Source: an uncultured Pseudomonadota bacterium
GTDB lineage: Bacteria; Pseudomonadota; Gammaproteobacteria; Burkholderiales; Burkholderiaceae
Assembly: GCA_946480245.1 (NCBI GenBank)
Contig: CAMLIZ010000050.1
Coordinates: forward strand, 1-28,328
Length of the DNA: 28,328 bases
Direction: 5' to 3'
Position numbers and translations under genes: made by a program. Under the pieces are notes generated by a model. That model did not search any database and was not told the DNA's origin. It was given only the letters and a program-made list of their open reading frames with translations. Each line of letters starts with the position of its first letter. The stretch's first letter is position 1. Positions 1 through 10,000 of this stretch are shown here, piece after piece.

Positions 1-520
1 CAGTGTCGTACTCGTCGGCCTCGATCACGAACGGCGCGCGCCCGCTGCCCGCGCACTTCACGCCCAGGTCGCCGGTGCGTGCGGAGACACCGAAGTTCTG
101 CGGCACGCCGCCCACCAGGAAGCCCGGCCTCATGCCCGCGTGTTCGAGAATCCACGCCAGCATCGACGTGGTGGTGGTCTTGCCGTGCGTGCCGGCCACC
201 GCCAGCACGTGGCGGCCCTGCAGCACGTTGTCGGCCAGCCACTGCGGGCCGCTGGTGTAGCGCGCGCCGGCGTCGAGGATGGCTTCCATCAGCGCGTTGC
301 CGCGCGTCACCACGTTGCCGACGACGAACAGGTCGGGCGCCAGCGTCAGCTGGTCGGCACCGTAGCCTTCGATCAAATCGATGCCGAGCGCGCGCAACTG
401 GTCGCTCATCGGCGGGTAGACGTTGGCGTCGCAGCCCGTCACCCGGTGACCCGCCTCGCGCGCCAGCGCGGCCAGGCCACCCATGAAGGTGCCGCAGATG
501 CCGAGAATGTGAATGTGCAT
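1..520 (-). CDS. mpl: Mpl, murein tripeptide ligase (3' end outside window)
   Basis: Only the first 173 residues are in the window; the gene continues past base 1. Mpl ligates the recycled tripeptide L-Ala-gamma-D-Glu-meso-DAP to UDP-MurNAc in the cytoplasm, in peptidoglycan recycling. The protein starts MHIHILGICGTFMGGLAAL, the Rossmann-like Mur ligase N-terminal domain in its Mpl version. The ATP-binding P-loop THGKTTT is at about residues 111-117, and the segment VIEADEYDT follows near residue 165, as expected for the Mur ligase central domain. The GICGTFMGG start separates it from MurC, which usually has a GxGGxGMSG-type loop. It lies 51 bases after hemL on the same strand, so co-transcription is possible. 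A GC-rich hairpin sits in that gap. I am confident of the family; the C-terminal domain cannot be seen. Confidence 0.93.
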   Translation of the reverse strand, partial: MHIHILGICGTFMGGLAALAREAGHRVTGCDANVYPPMSDQLRALGIDLIEGYGADQLTLAPDLFVVGNVVTRGNALMEAILDAGARYTSGPQWLADNVLQGRHVLAVAGTHGKTTTTSMLAWILEHAGMRPGFLVGGVPQNFGVSARTGDLGVKCAGSGRAPFVIEADEYDT

Positions 521-539
521 GGTGGTGCTACGGCAAGCA

Positions 540-560
540 GGCGGCCGATGCGCGGCCGCC
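540..560 (-). other. Inverted repeat between hemL and mpl
   Basis: GGCGGCC at 540-546 and GGCCGCC at 554-560 are perfect 7-base inverted arms around a 7-base loop. In the minus-strand transcript the stem begins 11 bases after the hemL stop and ends about 20 bases before the mpl ATG. No T-run follows on the minus strand, so it does not look like a classical intrinsic terminator. It could pause polymerase, protect the upstream mRNA end or affect mpl translation. In DNA this GC-rich, chance cannot be excluded. Confidence 0.4.
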
Positions 561-571
561 GATGAACGGGA

Positions 572-1870
572 TCAGCGCAGAGTGGCCGCAGCTGCGGCCA
601 CCGTGACGGCGATGTCGTCGCTGCTGTGGGCGGCGCTCACGAAGCCGGCCTCGTACAGCGCAGGGGCGAGGTACACGCCTCGCTCCAGCATGCCGTGGAA
701 GAAGCGGTTGAAGCGCTCCTTGTCGGTGGCCATCACCTGGCTGTAGTGCTGGGGCAGATCTTCGCCCGCCGCCTGGGGGAAGAAGAAGCCGAACATGCCG
801 CCCTCGCAGTCGCCCACCATGGGCACGCCGGCGGTTCGCGCGGCCTCGAGCAGGCCATCGAGCAGGCTGCGCGTGCGCGCGGCCAGTGCGTCGTAGAAGC
901 CGGGCCTGGTGATCTCGCGCAGCGTTGCCAGGCCGCAGGCCGTGGCAACCGGGTTACCGGACAGCGTACCGGCCTGGTATACCGGGCCCAGTGGCGCCAG
1001 CTGCTCCATGATGGAGCGCGAGGCGCCGAAGGCGGCCAAGGGCATGCCGCCGCCGATCACCTTGCCGAACACGGTGATGTCCGGCGCGAAGCCGGGCAGC
1101 GCGCGCGCATACACGCTCTGCGCGCCGCCGAGTGCGACTCGAAAGCCCGTCATCACCTCGTCGAACACCAACAGCGCGCCGTGCCGCGTGCACAGCTCGC
1201 GCATGCGCTGCACGAAGGGCAGGCTGGCACGCACGAAGTTCATGTTGCCGGCGATCGGCTCGACGATCACGCACGCGATCTGCGCGCCGTGTTCGGCAAA
1301 GGCCTGGTCCAGCTGCGCCACGTTGTTGTACTCCAGCACCATCGTGTGCTGCACCACCTCGGGCGGCACGCCGGCACTGGTGGGGTGGCCGAAGGTGGCC
1401 AGACCGGAGCCGGCCTTCACCAGCAGCGCGTCGGCATGGCCGTGGTAGCAGCCCTCGAACTTGACGATGCGCGACCGGCCGGTGGCGCCGCGCGCCAGCC
1501 GGATCGCGCTCATCGCGGCCTCGGTGCCCGAACTGACGAGCCGCACCTGCTGCACGCTCGGCACCTGCGCCACGATGGCCTCGGCCAACTCGATCTCGCG
1601 CTCGGTAGGTGCGCCGAAGCTGAAGCCTTCGGTGGCGGCTTTCTGCACCGCTTCCAGCACCGCGGGATGGCCGTGCCCGAGGATCATCGGGCCCCACGAG
1701 CCGATGTAGTCGATGTAGCGCGCGCCTTCGGCGTCCCACAGGTAGGCACCGTGCGCACGCGCAATAAAGCGGGGCGTGCCGCCGACTGCGCGAAACGCGC
1801 GCACGGGCGAATTGACGCCGCCGGGAATGCTGCGTTGCGCGCGCTCGAACAACTGCTGATTAGTGGACAC
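572..1870 (-). CDS. hemL: HemL, glutamate-1-semialdehyde 2,1-aminomutase
   Basis: This PLP enzyme converts glutamate-1-semialdehyde to 5-aminolevulinate in the C5 route of tetrapyrrole (heme) synthesis. The 432-residue length matches the family (about 430). The N-terminus has [19 protein letters not shown], typical of HemL. Substrate and cofactor regions include [15 protein letters not shown] near residue 113 and FDEVMTGFR near 236. The PLP-binding lysine is K270 in VFGKVIGGG, and GTLSGNP follows. I chose the GTG start at 1870 because it begins just before the family N-terminus ([10 protein letters not shown]); the frame stays open far upstream, but only within the preceding gene. The start overlaps the end of the ThiD-like gene by 11 bases, which suggests translational coupling. 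Confidence 0.95.
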   Translation of the reverse strand: MSTNQQLFERAQRSIPGGVNSPVRAFRAVGGTPRFIARAHGAYLWDAEGARYIDYIGSWGPMILGHGHPAVLEAVQKAATEGFSFGAPTEREIELAEAIVAQVPSVQQVRLVSSGTEAAMSAIRLARGATGRSRIVKFEGCYHGHADALLVKAGSGLATFGHPTSAGVPPEVVQHTMVLEYNNVAQLDQAFAEHGAQIACVIVEPIAGNMNFVRASLPFVQRMRELCTRHGALLVFDEVMTGFRVALGGAQSVYARALPGFAPDITVFGKVIGGGMPLAAFGASRSIMEQLAPLGPVYQAGTLSGNPVATACGLATLREITRPGFYDALAARTRSLLDGLLEAARTAGVPMVGDCEGGMFGFFFPQAAGEDLPQHYSQVMATDKERFNRFFHGMLERGVYLAPALYEAGFVSAAHSSDDIAVTVAAAAATLR

Positions 1871-2798
1871 GGCGCGGCACTCCGGCGGTCTCGTCGGCGA
1901 TCTCTTCGCCTGCGCCTTCTTCACCTTCTTCGGCCGGCGGCAGCGCCCAGAAGAAGCGGTCGGGCACCACGTTGCCCATGCCGGGGCGGAAGCCAGCGTC
2001 CAGGCTCTGATCGAGGAAGGACAGCGCTTCGCCCACTGCCGTGTGCAGCTCGCTGCCGGCAGCCAACAGCGAGGCAAGCGCCGCCGACAGCGTGTCGCCG
2101 GCACCGACGAAGGCCGTGTCGAAGCGCTCGAACTTCTCGCCGGTGACGGCGCCCTCGGGCGACGCGAGCACGTTGTCGATGAACTGCTCGGCGCCCTTGG
2201 CGGGCAGCAGCATGCCGGTGACCAGCACGAAGCGCGTGCCGTGCTCGGAGGCGGCCACGGCCAGCTCGCGTGCAGAGGCCGGCCGCTCGCTATCCCAGTC
2301 GGGCAGCAGGAAGTCGGTAAGGGTCTTGTGGTTGCCCACCAGCACCTCGGTCTGGGGCAGTACCAGCTCGCGGAATGCGTCCAGGTAGCCCTGCAATTGA
2401 TCGTCTTCCATCCAGCCCAGGCTGGGCATGTAGGCCACCAGCGGCACGTCCGGGTAGTCGGACAGCACCTCGGCCACGGCGCTCACGCCTTCGGCGCTGC
2501 CGAGGAAGCCGACCTTCCAGGCCGAGATGGTGGCGTCCTCCAGGATGCCGCGCGCCTGTTCGACGATCGCATCCGGGTCGATCGCATGTTGGTCGAACAC
2601 CTCGGCGGTGTCGCGCATCACGATGCTGGCGACCACCGGCAGCGCATGGGCGCCCATCGCGGCGATCGTGCACACGTCGCCCGCGATGCCGCCGGCGCCG
2701 CTGGCATCGCTGGCGTTGAAGGTCATCACGCAGGCGGGCGGCAAGGGTTCCTGTGCCGCGTCGTCGGGGGCGCCGGCCGTTTGGGAGTCGGTGGTCAT
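1860..2798 (-). CDS. thiD: ThiD-family (hydroxymethyl)pyrimidine kinase
   Basis: The 312-residue protein belongs to the ribokinase-like ThiD family. Known members phosphorylate hydroxymethylpyrimidine and its monophosphate for thiamine synthesis. The N-terminal motif [15 protein letters not shown] (about residues 27-41) stands where ThiD has AGSDSSGGAGIQAD. The anion-hole/catalytic motif [12 protein letters not shown] is near residue 230. The sequence departs from textbook ThiD: the alanine/glutamine stretch after the first motif reads SIVMRDT, and the C-terminus is a Glu-rich tail ([13 protein letters not shown]) about 25 residues long. No other thi genes are nearby. It is first in a minus-strand set with hemL and mpl. 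The family is secure; the substrate is inferred and may differ from HMP-P. Confidence 0.8.
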   Translation of the reverse strand: MTTDSQTAGAPDDAAQEPLPPACVMTFNASDASGAGGIAGDVCTIAAMGAHALPVVASIVMRDTAEVFDQHAIDPDAIVEQARGILEDATISAWKVGFLGSAEGVSAVAEVLSDYPDVPLVAYMPSLGWMEDDQLQGYLDAFRELVLPQTEVLVGNHKTLTDFLLPDWDSERPASARELAVAASEHGTRFVLVTGMLLPAKGAEQFIDNVLASPEGAVTGEKFERFDTAFVGAGDTLSAALASLLAAGSELHTAVGEALSFLDQSLDAGFRPGMGNVVPDRFFWALPPAEEGEEGAGEEIADETAGVPRRVH

Positions 2799-2891
2799 GG
2801 GGTGGGTCCAGCGCGTCGGGAGGGGTGGCCGCTTAAGGGCCGGAAACCTCCAGAGGGGTGTGAAGAAAGTGGCGTATGTGCCTACAAGCCT

Positions 2892-2937
2892 TTGTCTTTT
2901 TCAAGAATGCCGTGGCTACAATCGCCGTCCATTGTAG
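2892..2937 (+). promoter_or_regulatory. Candidate promoter with overlapping dyad before the rubredoxin gene
   Basis: The 156-base divergent gap (2799-2954) separates the minus-strand thiD set from the plus-strand rubredoxin-pil set. It holds an AT-richer patch. TACAAT at 2917-2922 resembles a -10 box. TTGTCT at 2892-2897 resembles a -35, but the spacing is 19 bases, longer than ideal. The arms CTACAAT (2916-2922) and ATTGTAG (2931-2937) form a perfect 7-base dyad over the -10 box with an 8-base spacer, so a regulator could bind here. I could not place a convincing promoter for thiD on the other strand. Confidence 0.35.
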
Positions 2938-2954
2938 TGACCTGAACGAGCAAA

Positions 2955-3128
2955 GTGAGCGAATCCAGAACCTGGATGTGCCTCATCTGTGGATGGATTT
3001 ACGACGAGGCCGCCGGGGATCCGGAACACGGCCTTGCGCCTGGAACCGCATGGGGCGACGTCCCGATGAACTGGACCTGTCCCGAATGTGGCGCCCGTAA
3101 GGAAGACTTCGAGATGGTGCAGATCTGA
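2955..3128 (+). CDS. Rubredoxin
   Basis: This small electron-transfer protein has 57 residues and a single Fe(Cys)4 site formed by the CLICG and CPECG pairs. Between them are the usual GWIYDEAAGDPEHG and aromatic residues (Y, W) packed around the iron. In bacteria it shuttles electrons between reductases and oxygenases or detoxifying enzymes; the partner here is unknown. I chose the GTG at 2955 because it gives the N-terminus VSESRTWMCLICGW, and homologues in this order usually begin M-x-TWMCLICGW. The ATG at 2976 would remove the TW residues. It lies 36 bases upstream of pilG on the same strand and is probably co-transcribed with the pil cluster, an arrangement I recall from other Burkholderiales. 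Confidence 0.93.
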   Translation: MSESRTWMCLICGWIYDEAAGDPEHGLAPGTAWGDVPMNWTCPECGARKEDFEMVQI

Positions 3129-3164
3129 CCGCCCGCTCGGGGTGTTGTTGAGGAGACCTCTCCC

Positions 3165-3569
3165 GTGAATCAAGAAGCCCCTGCGGTGCCCGCTGCGGGA
3201 ACCAAGGTGCTGGTCATCGACGACAGCAACACCATTCGCCGCAGTGCGGAGATCTTCCTGCGCCAAGGCGGCTACGAAGTGGTGCTGGCCGAAGACGGGT
3301 TCGACGCGCTGTCCAAGGTCAGCGACCACGATCCGACGCTGATCTTCTGCGACATCCTGATGCCGCGGCTGGACGGCTACCAGACGTGCGCGATCATCAA
3401 GCGCAACCCCAAGTTCACGAGCGTGCCGGTGATCATGCTGTCCAGCAAGGACGGCCTGTTCGACAAGGCGCGGGGCCGCATGGTGGGCTCCGAGGATTAC
3501 CTCACCAAGCCGTTCACCAAAGAACAACTGCTGCGCGCGGTCGAGCAGCACCGCCGCAACGGCGCCTGA
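3165..3569 (+). CDS. pilG: PilG, single-domain response regulator
   Basis: This CheY-like receiver domain has 134 residues and no output domain. In the Pil/Chp system PilG is phosphorylated by PilL/ChpA and promotes pilus extension and twitching. The acidic pocket is at D19/D20 (VIDDSNTIRR), the phospho-acceptor Asp is D63 in FCDILMPRLDG, S93/S94 sit in the switch position and the conserved lysine is K115 in LTKPF. The first dozen residues (NQEAPAVPAAGTK) are a flexible extension. The start is GTG at 3165, preceded by the ribosome site AGGAGA at 3151-3156. The TGA stop lies in the loop of a 6-base-pair stem (CGGCGC/GCGCCG, 3560-3575). It is followed by pilH. Confidence 0.9.
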   Translation: MNQEAPAVPAAGTKVLVIDDSNTIRRSAEIFLRQGGYEVVLAEDGFDALSKVSDHDPTLIFCDILMPRLDGYQTCAIIKRNPKFTSVPVIMLSSKDGLFDKARGRMVGSEDYLTKPFTKEQLLRAVEQHRRNGA

Positions 3570-3626
3570 GCGCCGGCTGAGGGCGACACACCGCGCGCCC
3601 CCCCGATCAAGACCGAGGACAAGACC

Positions 3627-3992
3627 ATGCCTATCCAGAAGATCCTGCTGGTGGACGATTCCAAGACCGAGCTGCACCATCTCTCGGAGATGCTTACCAA
3701 GCGCGGCTATGTCGTTCGCACCGCCGAGAACGGCGAGGACGCGATGAAGCGACTGGGCGAGGAAAAGCCCGACCTCATCCTGATGGACGTGGTGATGCCG
3801 GGCCAGAACGGCTTCCAGCTCACCCGTGCCATCACGCGCGACCCGCGCTTCGCCGACGTGCCCGTGATCATGTGCACCAGCAAGAACCAGGAGACCGACA
3901 AGGTCTGGGGAATGCGACAAGGTGCACGCGATTACGTCGTCAAGCCTGTGGACGCGGACGAATTGATCGGCAAGATCAAGGCCTTCGACTGA
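3627..3992 (+). CDS. pilH: PilH, single-domain response regulator
   Basis: The second stand-alone receiver of the cluster has 121 residues, the size of PilH. PilH is usually linked to pilus retraction or to acting as a phosphate sink opposing PilG. D10/D11 form the metal pocket (LLVDDSKTE), D54 in LMDVVMPGQNG is the phospho-acceptor, T84 is in the switch position (IMCTSKNQETDKVWG) and K106 is in VVKPVD. The segment KNQETDKVWGMRQGA is characteristic of PilH and separates it from CheY. The ATG at 3627 follows GAGGA (3615-3619). It lies between pilG and pilI with gaps of about 60 bases. Confidence 0.92.
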   Translation: MPIQKILLVDDSKTELHHLSEMLTKRGYVVRTAENGEDAMKRLGEEKPDLILMDVVMPGQNGFQLTRAITRDPRFADVPVIMCTSKNQETDKVWGMRQGARDYVVKPVDADELIGKIKAFD

Positions 3993-4056
3993 CATGACAG
4001 CCTTCACGTCCGGCGTCTTCGCCGCGGCGTGCTCATAACGACACCGTCAAGGACCC

Positions 4057-4593
4057 ATGGCCAAGAAGGAAGCCCTACGCGAACTGCAGAGCCGCTTGGC
4101 TGAGCGGCTGCAGGCTGCGCGCACGCAGGCCCGTCCGGCCTCGTGGCTGGCGGTCGAGTGCCGGGGTCAGGGGCTGCTGTTTCCGCTGCAGCAGGCCGGC
4201 GAGATCTTCTCGCTGGTGCCGCTGCAGCCCGTGCCGCACACCCGCACCTGGTTCGCTGGCGTGGCCAACCTGCGCGGCGGCCTGCACGGCGTGGTGGACC
4301 TGGGTGCGTTTCTGGGCATGAATGGCCGCTCAGCCGCCGCAGCCGAAGGCACACGCGACCAGGCGCGCCTGGTCGCGCTGAACCCTTCCATCGGCCTGAA
4401 TTGCGCATTGCTGGTCGACCGCCTGGCCGGCTTGCGCAGCGCCGAGCAGCTGGCTGCGGAAGAGGCCGACCGCGCTGCCGCCAAACCCGCCTTCGCCGGC
4501 GCGCGCCTGCGCGATCGGGACGGCCGGGCGTGGCAGGAGATCCTTCTTTCTTCGCTCGCCGAAGACGAGCAATTCCTCGGCATCGTGGGCTGA
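4057..4593 (+). CDS. pilI: PilI, CheW-like adaptor
   Basis: This 178-residue CheW-domain protein is predicted to couple the receptor PilJ to the kinase PilL in the inner-membrane chemosensory array. The domain is recognisable from [27 protein letters not shown] (quoted in parts: [29 protein letters not shown]), then the [10 protein letters not shown] strand and the [10 protein letters not shown] segment near residue 124. N-terminal residues 1-28 are a basic helix. The first ATG (4057), preceded by AAGGAC, gives a PilI-like N-terminus. It follows pilH and precedes pilJ in the usual order. The partner assignments are from family knowledge and position. Confidence 0.88.
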   Translation: MAKKEALRELQSRLAERLQAARTQARPASWLAVECRGQGLLFPLQQAGEIFSLVPLQPVPHTRTWFAGVANLRGGLHGVVDLGAFLGMNGRSAAAAEGTRDQARLVALNPSIGLNCALLVDRLAGLRSAEQLAAEEADRAAAKPAFAGARLRDRDGRAWQEILLSSLAEDEQFLGIVG

Positions 4594-4654
4594 CGGCGCG
4601 CGCTCTTCCGCGCTCGAAGCCCCCCATCGACCGTCAGACCGCAAGAGGACTTTC

Positions 4655-6973
4655 ATGAGCTTCCTGGACAAGATCAAAGGCACCGGTAGGGGCAAACGAG
4701 AGGCCGGATCGGACGCGGCCGTGGCTGAGCTGAATGGCATGCCCGAACTCGACGACGTGGCGATCGGCGCCAACGGCACGATCACGCTCGACATGAACGC
4801 GGTGCCGTCGGTGAGCAACGACTCGTCGATCATCTCCGAGGCCGCGCCTTCCGAGATGAGCGCCGAGTTCGCCGAGACGCGCCTGCCCCAGACCGAAGGC
4901 CAGGAGTCGCGCTTCAGCACCGGGCTGCCGCTGATCGGCGAGAAGCCGGTGGCTCAGCAGAACCGCATCCTCACGGCCATGGTGCTGGGCGGGCTGGCGG
5001 CGCTGATCTTCACCGGCGGCTACTCGGTGTTGAACGCCAACCGCAACGCCACGCAGGTGGGTGCCACCGGTCAGGCGCTGATGCAGTCGCAGCGGCTGGC
5101 CAAGTCGGTGTCTCAGGCCTTGATCGGCTCGCCCCAGGCCTTCCCCGAGGTGAAGGAATCGACCGAGGTGCTGGCCAAGAACGTGCGCGGCCTGAAGAAC
5201 GGCGGCGCCGACATGCCGGTGGCTTCCAGTGGCGCGCAGGAAGAGATCGAGCCGCTGCTGCCGCTGGTGGACCGCGCCGAGAAGAACGCCAACATCGTGA
5301 TCGCGCAGCAGAAGACGCTGACCCAGGTGGGCCAGGCGCTGCGCGCGATCAACCGGCAATCGTCCGACCTGCTGGAAACCGCGGAGACCGTGTCCTCCCT
5401 CAAGCTGCAGCAGGAGGCCTCGCCGGCCGAGTTGTCCGCGGTGGGCCAGTTGGTGATGCTGACGCAGCGTATCGGCAAGAGCGCCAACGAGTTCCTGACG
5501 ATGGAAGGCGTGAGCCCCGAGGCGGTGTTCCTGCTCGGCAAGGACTTGAACTCCTTCCGCGAGATCGCCGAGGGCCTGACCAACGGCAACCCGGAGCTGC
5601 GCCTGCCCCCGACCAAGGATGCGCAGACCAAGGAACGCCTGCAGCAGCTGATCAAGCAGTACGAAGAGACCCGCACGCAGGCCAGCGCCATTCTGGGCAA
5701 CCTGCAGGGCCTGGTGTCCGCGCGTGAAGCCCAGTCGGCCATCATTGCCGACAGCGAGCCGCTGCGCAAAGGCCTGGAGTCGCTGCAGGAGCGACTGCAA
5801 CGCGAAGGCGGTCTGGGCACCGCCACGTGGCTGACGCTGCTGATCTCGATCGCGCTGATCTCCGCAGGCGGCTACGGCTTCCTCCAGTTGTACGTGAAGG
5901 ACCAGGACGCCCGCCGCGCCATGGCCGAAGCGCAGCGCCAGGAAGCGGAGCGCCAGGAGCAGGAAGCCAAGCGCGTGAACGACGCCAACCAGGCGGCCAT
6001 TCTGCGGCTGATGAACGAACTGCAGTCGGTCGCTGAAGGCGACTTGACGCAGCAGGCCACGGTGACCGAAGACATCACGGGCGCCATCGCCGACTCGGTG
6101 AACTTCACGGTGGAAGAGCTGCGCAGCCTGGTGTCGCAGGTGCAGGGCACAGTGTCGCGGGTGACCGAGACCACGCAGCAGGTGGAAGCCACGTCGACCG
6201 AGCTGCTGGCCGCGTCGACCGAGCAGCTGCACGAGATTCGCCAGACCGGCGAGGCGGTGCTGCAGATGGCGGGCCGAATCAACGAGGTGTCCGCGCAGGC
6301 GCAGGAAACCGTGGACGTGGCGCGCCAGTCGCTGCAGGCGGCCGAGACCGGCCTGCAGGCGGTGCAGAACACGATCGGCGGCATGCACTCGATCCGCGAG
6401 CAGATCCAGGAGACCTCCAAGCGCATCAAGCGGCTGGGCGAGTCGTCGCAGGAGATCGGCGAAATCACCGAGCTGATTTCCGACATTACCGAGCAGACGA
6501 ACGTGCTGGCCCTGAACGCCGCCATTCAGGCGGCTTCCGCCGGTGAAGCCGGCCGGGGCTTCTCGGTGGTGGCGGAAGAAGTGCAGCGGCTGGCCGAACG
6601 CTCCGGCGACGCCACGCGGCAGATCGCGGCGCTGGTGAAGACCATTCAGACCGACACGCAGGATGCGGTGGCCGCCATGGAGCGATCGACGCAGGGTGTG
6701 GTGGAAGGAACCAAGCTGTCCGACGCGGCCGGTAGCGCGCTGAACGACATCGACCGAGTCACGCGCCAGCTGTCAGAGCTGATTGCCGAGATTTCCACGC
6801 AAGCCTCCCGCGAAGCCGAATCGGCCAACGTGGTGGCGGCCAACATCCAGCACATCTTTGCGGTGACCGAGCAGACCGGCGAGGGCACGCGCTCCACCGC
6901 GCAGATGGTGCGCGAGCTGTCGAAGACCGCTGAAGAACTGAAACAGTCGGTGGCGCGATTCAAGGTCGGCTGA
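4655..6973 (+). CDS. pilJ: PilJ, methyl-accepting chemoreceptor for type IV pili
   Basis: This transmembrane chemoreceptor of the Pil/Chp array has 772 residues. It has a long cytoplasmic N-terminal stretch (1-103), a first membrane helix at about 105-127 ([14 protein letters not shown]), a periplasmic PilJ-type sensor region (about 128-388), a second helix at about 390-414 ([17 protein letters not shown]), then a HAMP-like and coiled-coil part. The signalling tip is at about 613-650 ([19 protein letters not shown], then [11 protein letters not shown]), where the array contacts PilI and PilL. The C-terminus ends [11 protein letters not shown] with no obvious CheR/CheB-tethering pentapeptide. 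Compared with Pseudomonas PilJ (about 680 residues, as I recall), the extra length is mainly the N-terminal extension. The ATG follows an AGAGGAC ribosome site. Confidence 0.93.
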   Translation: MSFLDKIKGTGRGKREAGSDAAVAELNGMPELDDVAIGANGTITLDMNAVPSVSNDSSIISEAAPSEMSAEFAETRLPQTEGQESRFSTGLPLIGEKPVAQQNRILTAMVLGGLAALIFTGGYSVLNANRNATQVGATGQALMQSQRLAKSVSQALIGSPQAFPEVKESTEVLAKNVRGLKNGGADMPVASSGAQEEIEPLLPLVDRAEKNANIVIAQQKTLTQVGQALRAINRQSSDLLETAETVSSLKLQQEASPAELSAVGQLVMLTQRIGKSANEFLTMEGVSPEAVFLLGKDLNSFREIAEGLTNGNPELRLPPTKDAQTKERLQQLIKQYEETRTQASAILGNLQGLVSAREAQSAIIADSEPLRKGLESLQERLQREGGLGTATWLTLLISIALISAGGYGFLQLYVKDQDARRAMAEAQRQEAERQEQEAKRVNDANQAAILRLMNELQSVAEGDLTQQATVTEDITGAIADSVNFTVEELRSLVSQVQGTVSRVTETTQQVEATSTELLAASTEQLHEIRQTGEAVLQMAGRINEVSAQAQETVDVARQSLQAAETGLQAVQNTIGGMHSIREQIQETSKRIKRLGESSQEIGEITELISDITEQTNVLALNAAIQAASAGEAGRGFSVVAEEVQRLAERSGDATRQIAALVKTIQTDTQDAVAAMERSTQGVVEGTKLSDAAGSALNDIDRVTRQLSELIAEISTQASREAESANVVAANIQHIFAVTEQTGEGTRSTAQMVRELSKTAEELKQSVARFKVG

Positions 6974-6997
6974 CCGCCGGCGAAGTCGCCCCACCAT

Positions 6998-7028
6998 CCG
7001 CTTCAGGCGCATTCCCGGCCTGAAGCGG
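6998..7028 (+). other. Strong stem-loop between pilJ and pilL
   Basis: CCGCTTCAGGC (6998-7008) and GCCTGAAGCGG (7018-7028) are perfect 11-base inverted arms around the 9-base loop 7009-7017. The stem starts 25 bases after the pilJ stop and ends 24 bases before the pilL ATG. It is followed by TTCGCCTAT, not a proper T-run. It might act as a partial terminator, an mRNA end protector or a processing site that lowers the PilL:PilJ ratio, or as a protein-binding operator. The symmetry is seen; the function is inferred. Confidence 0.55.
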
Positions 7029-7052
7029 TTCGCCTATCCGAAGAGCCCACCG

Positions 7053-10000
7053 ATGGATGCACGCGACACCGAACACACCGACGACCTGAGCGCACTCGCC
7101 TGGGTTCAAGACGAGCTGCGGAAGTCGCTGGAGGCAGCCCACAAGGCGCTGCGCCGCTTCGTGAAGGAGAGTGAGGCGCTGGCTGGCTCCGACGTGGATG
7201 CAGTCGACCCCAGCGTGTTGCGCCAGGCGCGGCAGCAGCTGCACCAGGGCGTGGGTGCGCTGGAGCTGGTGGGTCTGCCAGCGGGTGCGCAACTGCTGCG
7301 CGCCAGCGAGGCCGCCGTGCAACGCCTGGCCTCGCGCCCCAAGAAGGTGGACCCGGCCGTCGTCGAAACGATCGAGCGCGCCTCGTTCGCGCTGCTCGAC
7401 TACCTGGCACGTCGCCTCGCCGGCAAGCCGGTGTCGGCGCTCGCCCTGTTCCCCGCCTATCGCGCGGTGCAGGTGCTGGCCGACGCCGAGCGCGTGCATC
7501 CGGCCGACCTGTGGGCGCATGACTGGCAGTGGCGTGAGCTGCCGCGCGAGCCGCAGCTGAGCCCCTTGCAGGCCGACGCGCAGACGCGCGGCGAGATCGA
7601 GGCACAGATGCTGCTGATGATGCGCCAGTCGCCAAAGGCGGCGCAGCGCATGAGCGACCTGTTTGCCGGCCTCGCCGCCGGTGCCGACGATCGCCAGCTG
7701 GGCACGCTGTGGCAGCTGGCCGCGGCCTTCCTCGAGGGCCAGGCCTTCGGCATGCCGCCCGGTGACGTGTACACCAAGCGCATCGTCTCGCGCCTGCTGG
7801 CGCAGATCCGCATCTGCGAGCGTGGCGGCGTCGATGTGTCCGAACGGCTGGCGCAGGATCTGTTGTTCTTCTGCGCCCAGGCGGGCGCCGAGGCCGATTC
7901 CGGCCGCACACCGCGCCTGGCCGCGGTGCGGCGCGTCTATGGCCTCGAACAGAAGAGCCGCATCGACTACGAGGACGCACGCCTGGGCCGCTTCGACCCG
8001 GCGTGGATCGCGCAGGCACGCAAGCGTGTGGCCGGCGCCAAGGATGGCTGGTCGGCGGTGGCGGGCGGCGAACTGCACCGGCTGAACGGCCTGGCGGAGC
8101 AGTTCGCGCTGGTGGCCGATTCGCTGAAGCGCCTGTATCCGTCGGGCGAGCGCCTGGCCGAGGCGCTGCAGGCAGCGGTGCAGCACACGGTGGCGAGCGG
8201 GCAGTCGCCGTCCGCCGAGCTGGCGATGGAAGTGGCCACCGCGGTGCTGTACGTCGACGCGTCCCTGGAAGACGGCGAGTTCGATCATCCGGAAGAGGCC
8301 ACGCGCGTGCAGCGCCTGGCCCAGCGCATCGACAACGTGCGCGACGGCGCACCGTCCGAGCCGCTGGAAAGCTGGATGGAGGATCTGTACCGGCGCGTCT
8401 CCGACCGGCAGACGATGGGCAGCGTCGTGCAGGAGCTGCGCGCCTCGCTGTCAGAGGTCGAGAAGACCATCGACCAGTACTTCCGCAATCCGGCCGAGCG
8501 CGCGGTGCTGATCCCGGTGCCCAACCAGCTGCAGGCCATGCGCGGCGTGCTGTCGGTGCTGGGCATGGACCAGGCCTCGCACGCCGTGCTGCGCATGCGC
8601 GACGAGGTGGACGCCCTGGCGGCCACCGAGGTCGACGCACAGCGGGGCGTGCAGGCCGGCATCTTCGATCGCCTGGCCGAAAACCTCGGCGCCCTGGGCT
8701 TCCTGATCGACATGCTCAGCGTGCAGCCGCAGCTGGCCAAGTCGTTGTTCCGCTTCGACCCGCAAAGCGGTGCACTGCGCGCCGTGATGGGCCGCGGCGA
8801 GCGCGGCACGCACCATGCCGAGGCCGAAACGCCGCCGGGCGGCGACGAGACGCGCCTGCTGGATCAGGCGCGCGACCTGGCGCTGGCCGCCGTCCACCCC
8901 GACGTGAGCACGGAGCAGGTCTCGCGTGACCTCGAACGTCTGTCGCACGAGGCGTTGGTGGCGGACCAGCCGGTGCTGGCCGAGGCCATGAGCACCGCAC
9001 AGGCCGCGCTGGACATCGCGCAGGACGAGGACCAGCGGCAGGTCGTGCGCGAGGAGCTCGCGCATGCCATGGCCGACTTCGTCGCCACCTATTCCGACGC
9101 CGCCACGCTGGCGCCCGAGCCGGCGCCAGCGCCCGCACCCGTGCCGGCACCGCCGGCCGCTCCCACCGCCCCGGGTGCCACCGGGCTGGAAGACGACGCC
9201 GAGATGCGCGAGATCTTCCTCGAGGAAGCGCGCGAGGTGATGCAGGGCGCGCAGGAGGCGCTGGCTGCGCTGGCAGACGACAGCGGCAACATCGGCGAGC
9301 TCACCACCGTGCGGCGCGCGTTCCACACGCTCAAGGGCAGCTCGCGCATGGTCGGCCTGGCCGACTTCGGCGAAGCCGCCTGGTCCTGCGAGCAGCTGTA
9401 CAACGCACGCCTGGCCGACGCGCCGCAGGCCGACGAGCCGCTGCGCGCTTTCACCGGCGAGGCGCTCGTCTATCTCGCCGACTGGGTGGATGCCATCGCG
9501 GCGGGCGCCGCACGTGGTCACGACCCGCAGGTGGTGCGCTCGGCTGCCGACGCGATGCGAATGGAGGGCCAGCGCCGCACACTGGCGCTGCCTTCGGCAG
9601 TGCCGCCGGCGCCCCAGCCATCGCTGAAGGCGGTGGTGCCGGAGCTGCCCAGCGCAGCCGAGCTCGAGCTGCCCGTGCTGGCGCCCAGCGACGAACCGCC
9701 GCCGGTGGAGCTGCCGCCGCTGCTGGAGCCCGATGCGCTGCCGGCTGCCGCCACGGAAACGCTCGAGCTCGATGCAGCGGCATTTGCGGCCGAGTTTGCG
9801 CAGCCGCCAGAAACGCCGGTCGAGACCACCGCCGTGCTCGGCAGTACCCAACTCCCGCCGGAGGTGTCGTTCGATCTCGACCTCGGCAGCCTCGACGAGG
9901 CTCCCGCGCCGCCGGTACTGGAGAGCGTGCAGACGATCGAGCTCCACCTGCCGGACGAAGACGAGGCCGCGAACGACCTTTCGCTGGCCCAGCTGGCGCC

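Noticed and set aside
626..2146. Long plus-strand open frame opposite hemL
   Set aside because: His/Ala/Arg-rich antisense translation; hemL on the minus strand has a full set of PLP-enzyme motifs.
2876..3100. Open frame overlapping the rubredoxin gene in another frame
   Set aside because: Low-complexity translation; the rubredoxin frame has both CxxC pairs and family length.
4634..6388. Long minus-strand open frame opposite pilJ
   Set aside because: The product is His/Leu/Arg-rich and low in complexity, while pilJ on the plus strand has membrane helices and a conserved signalling tip.
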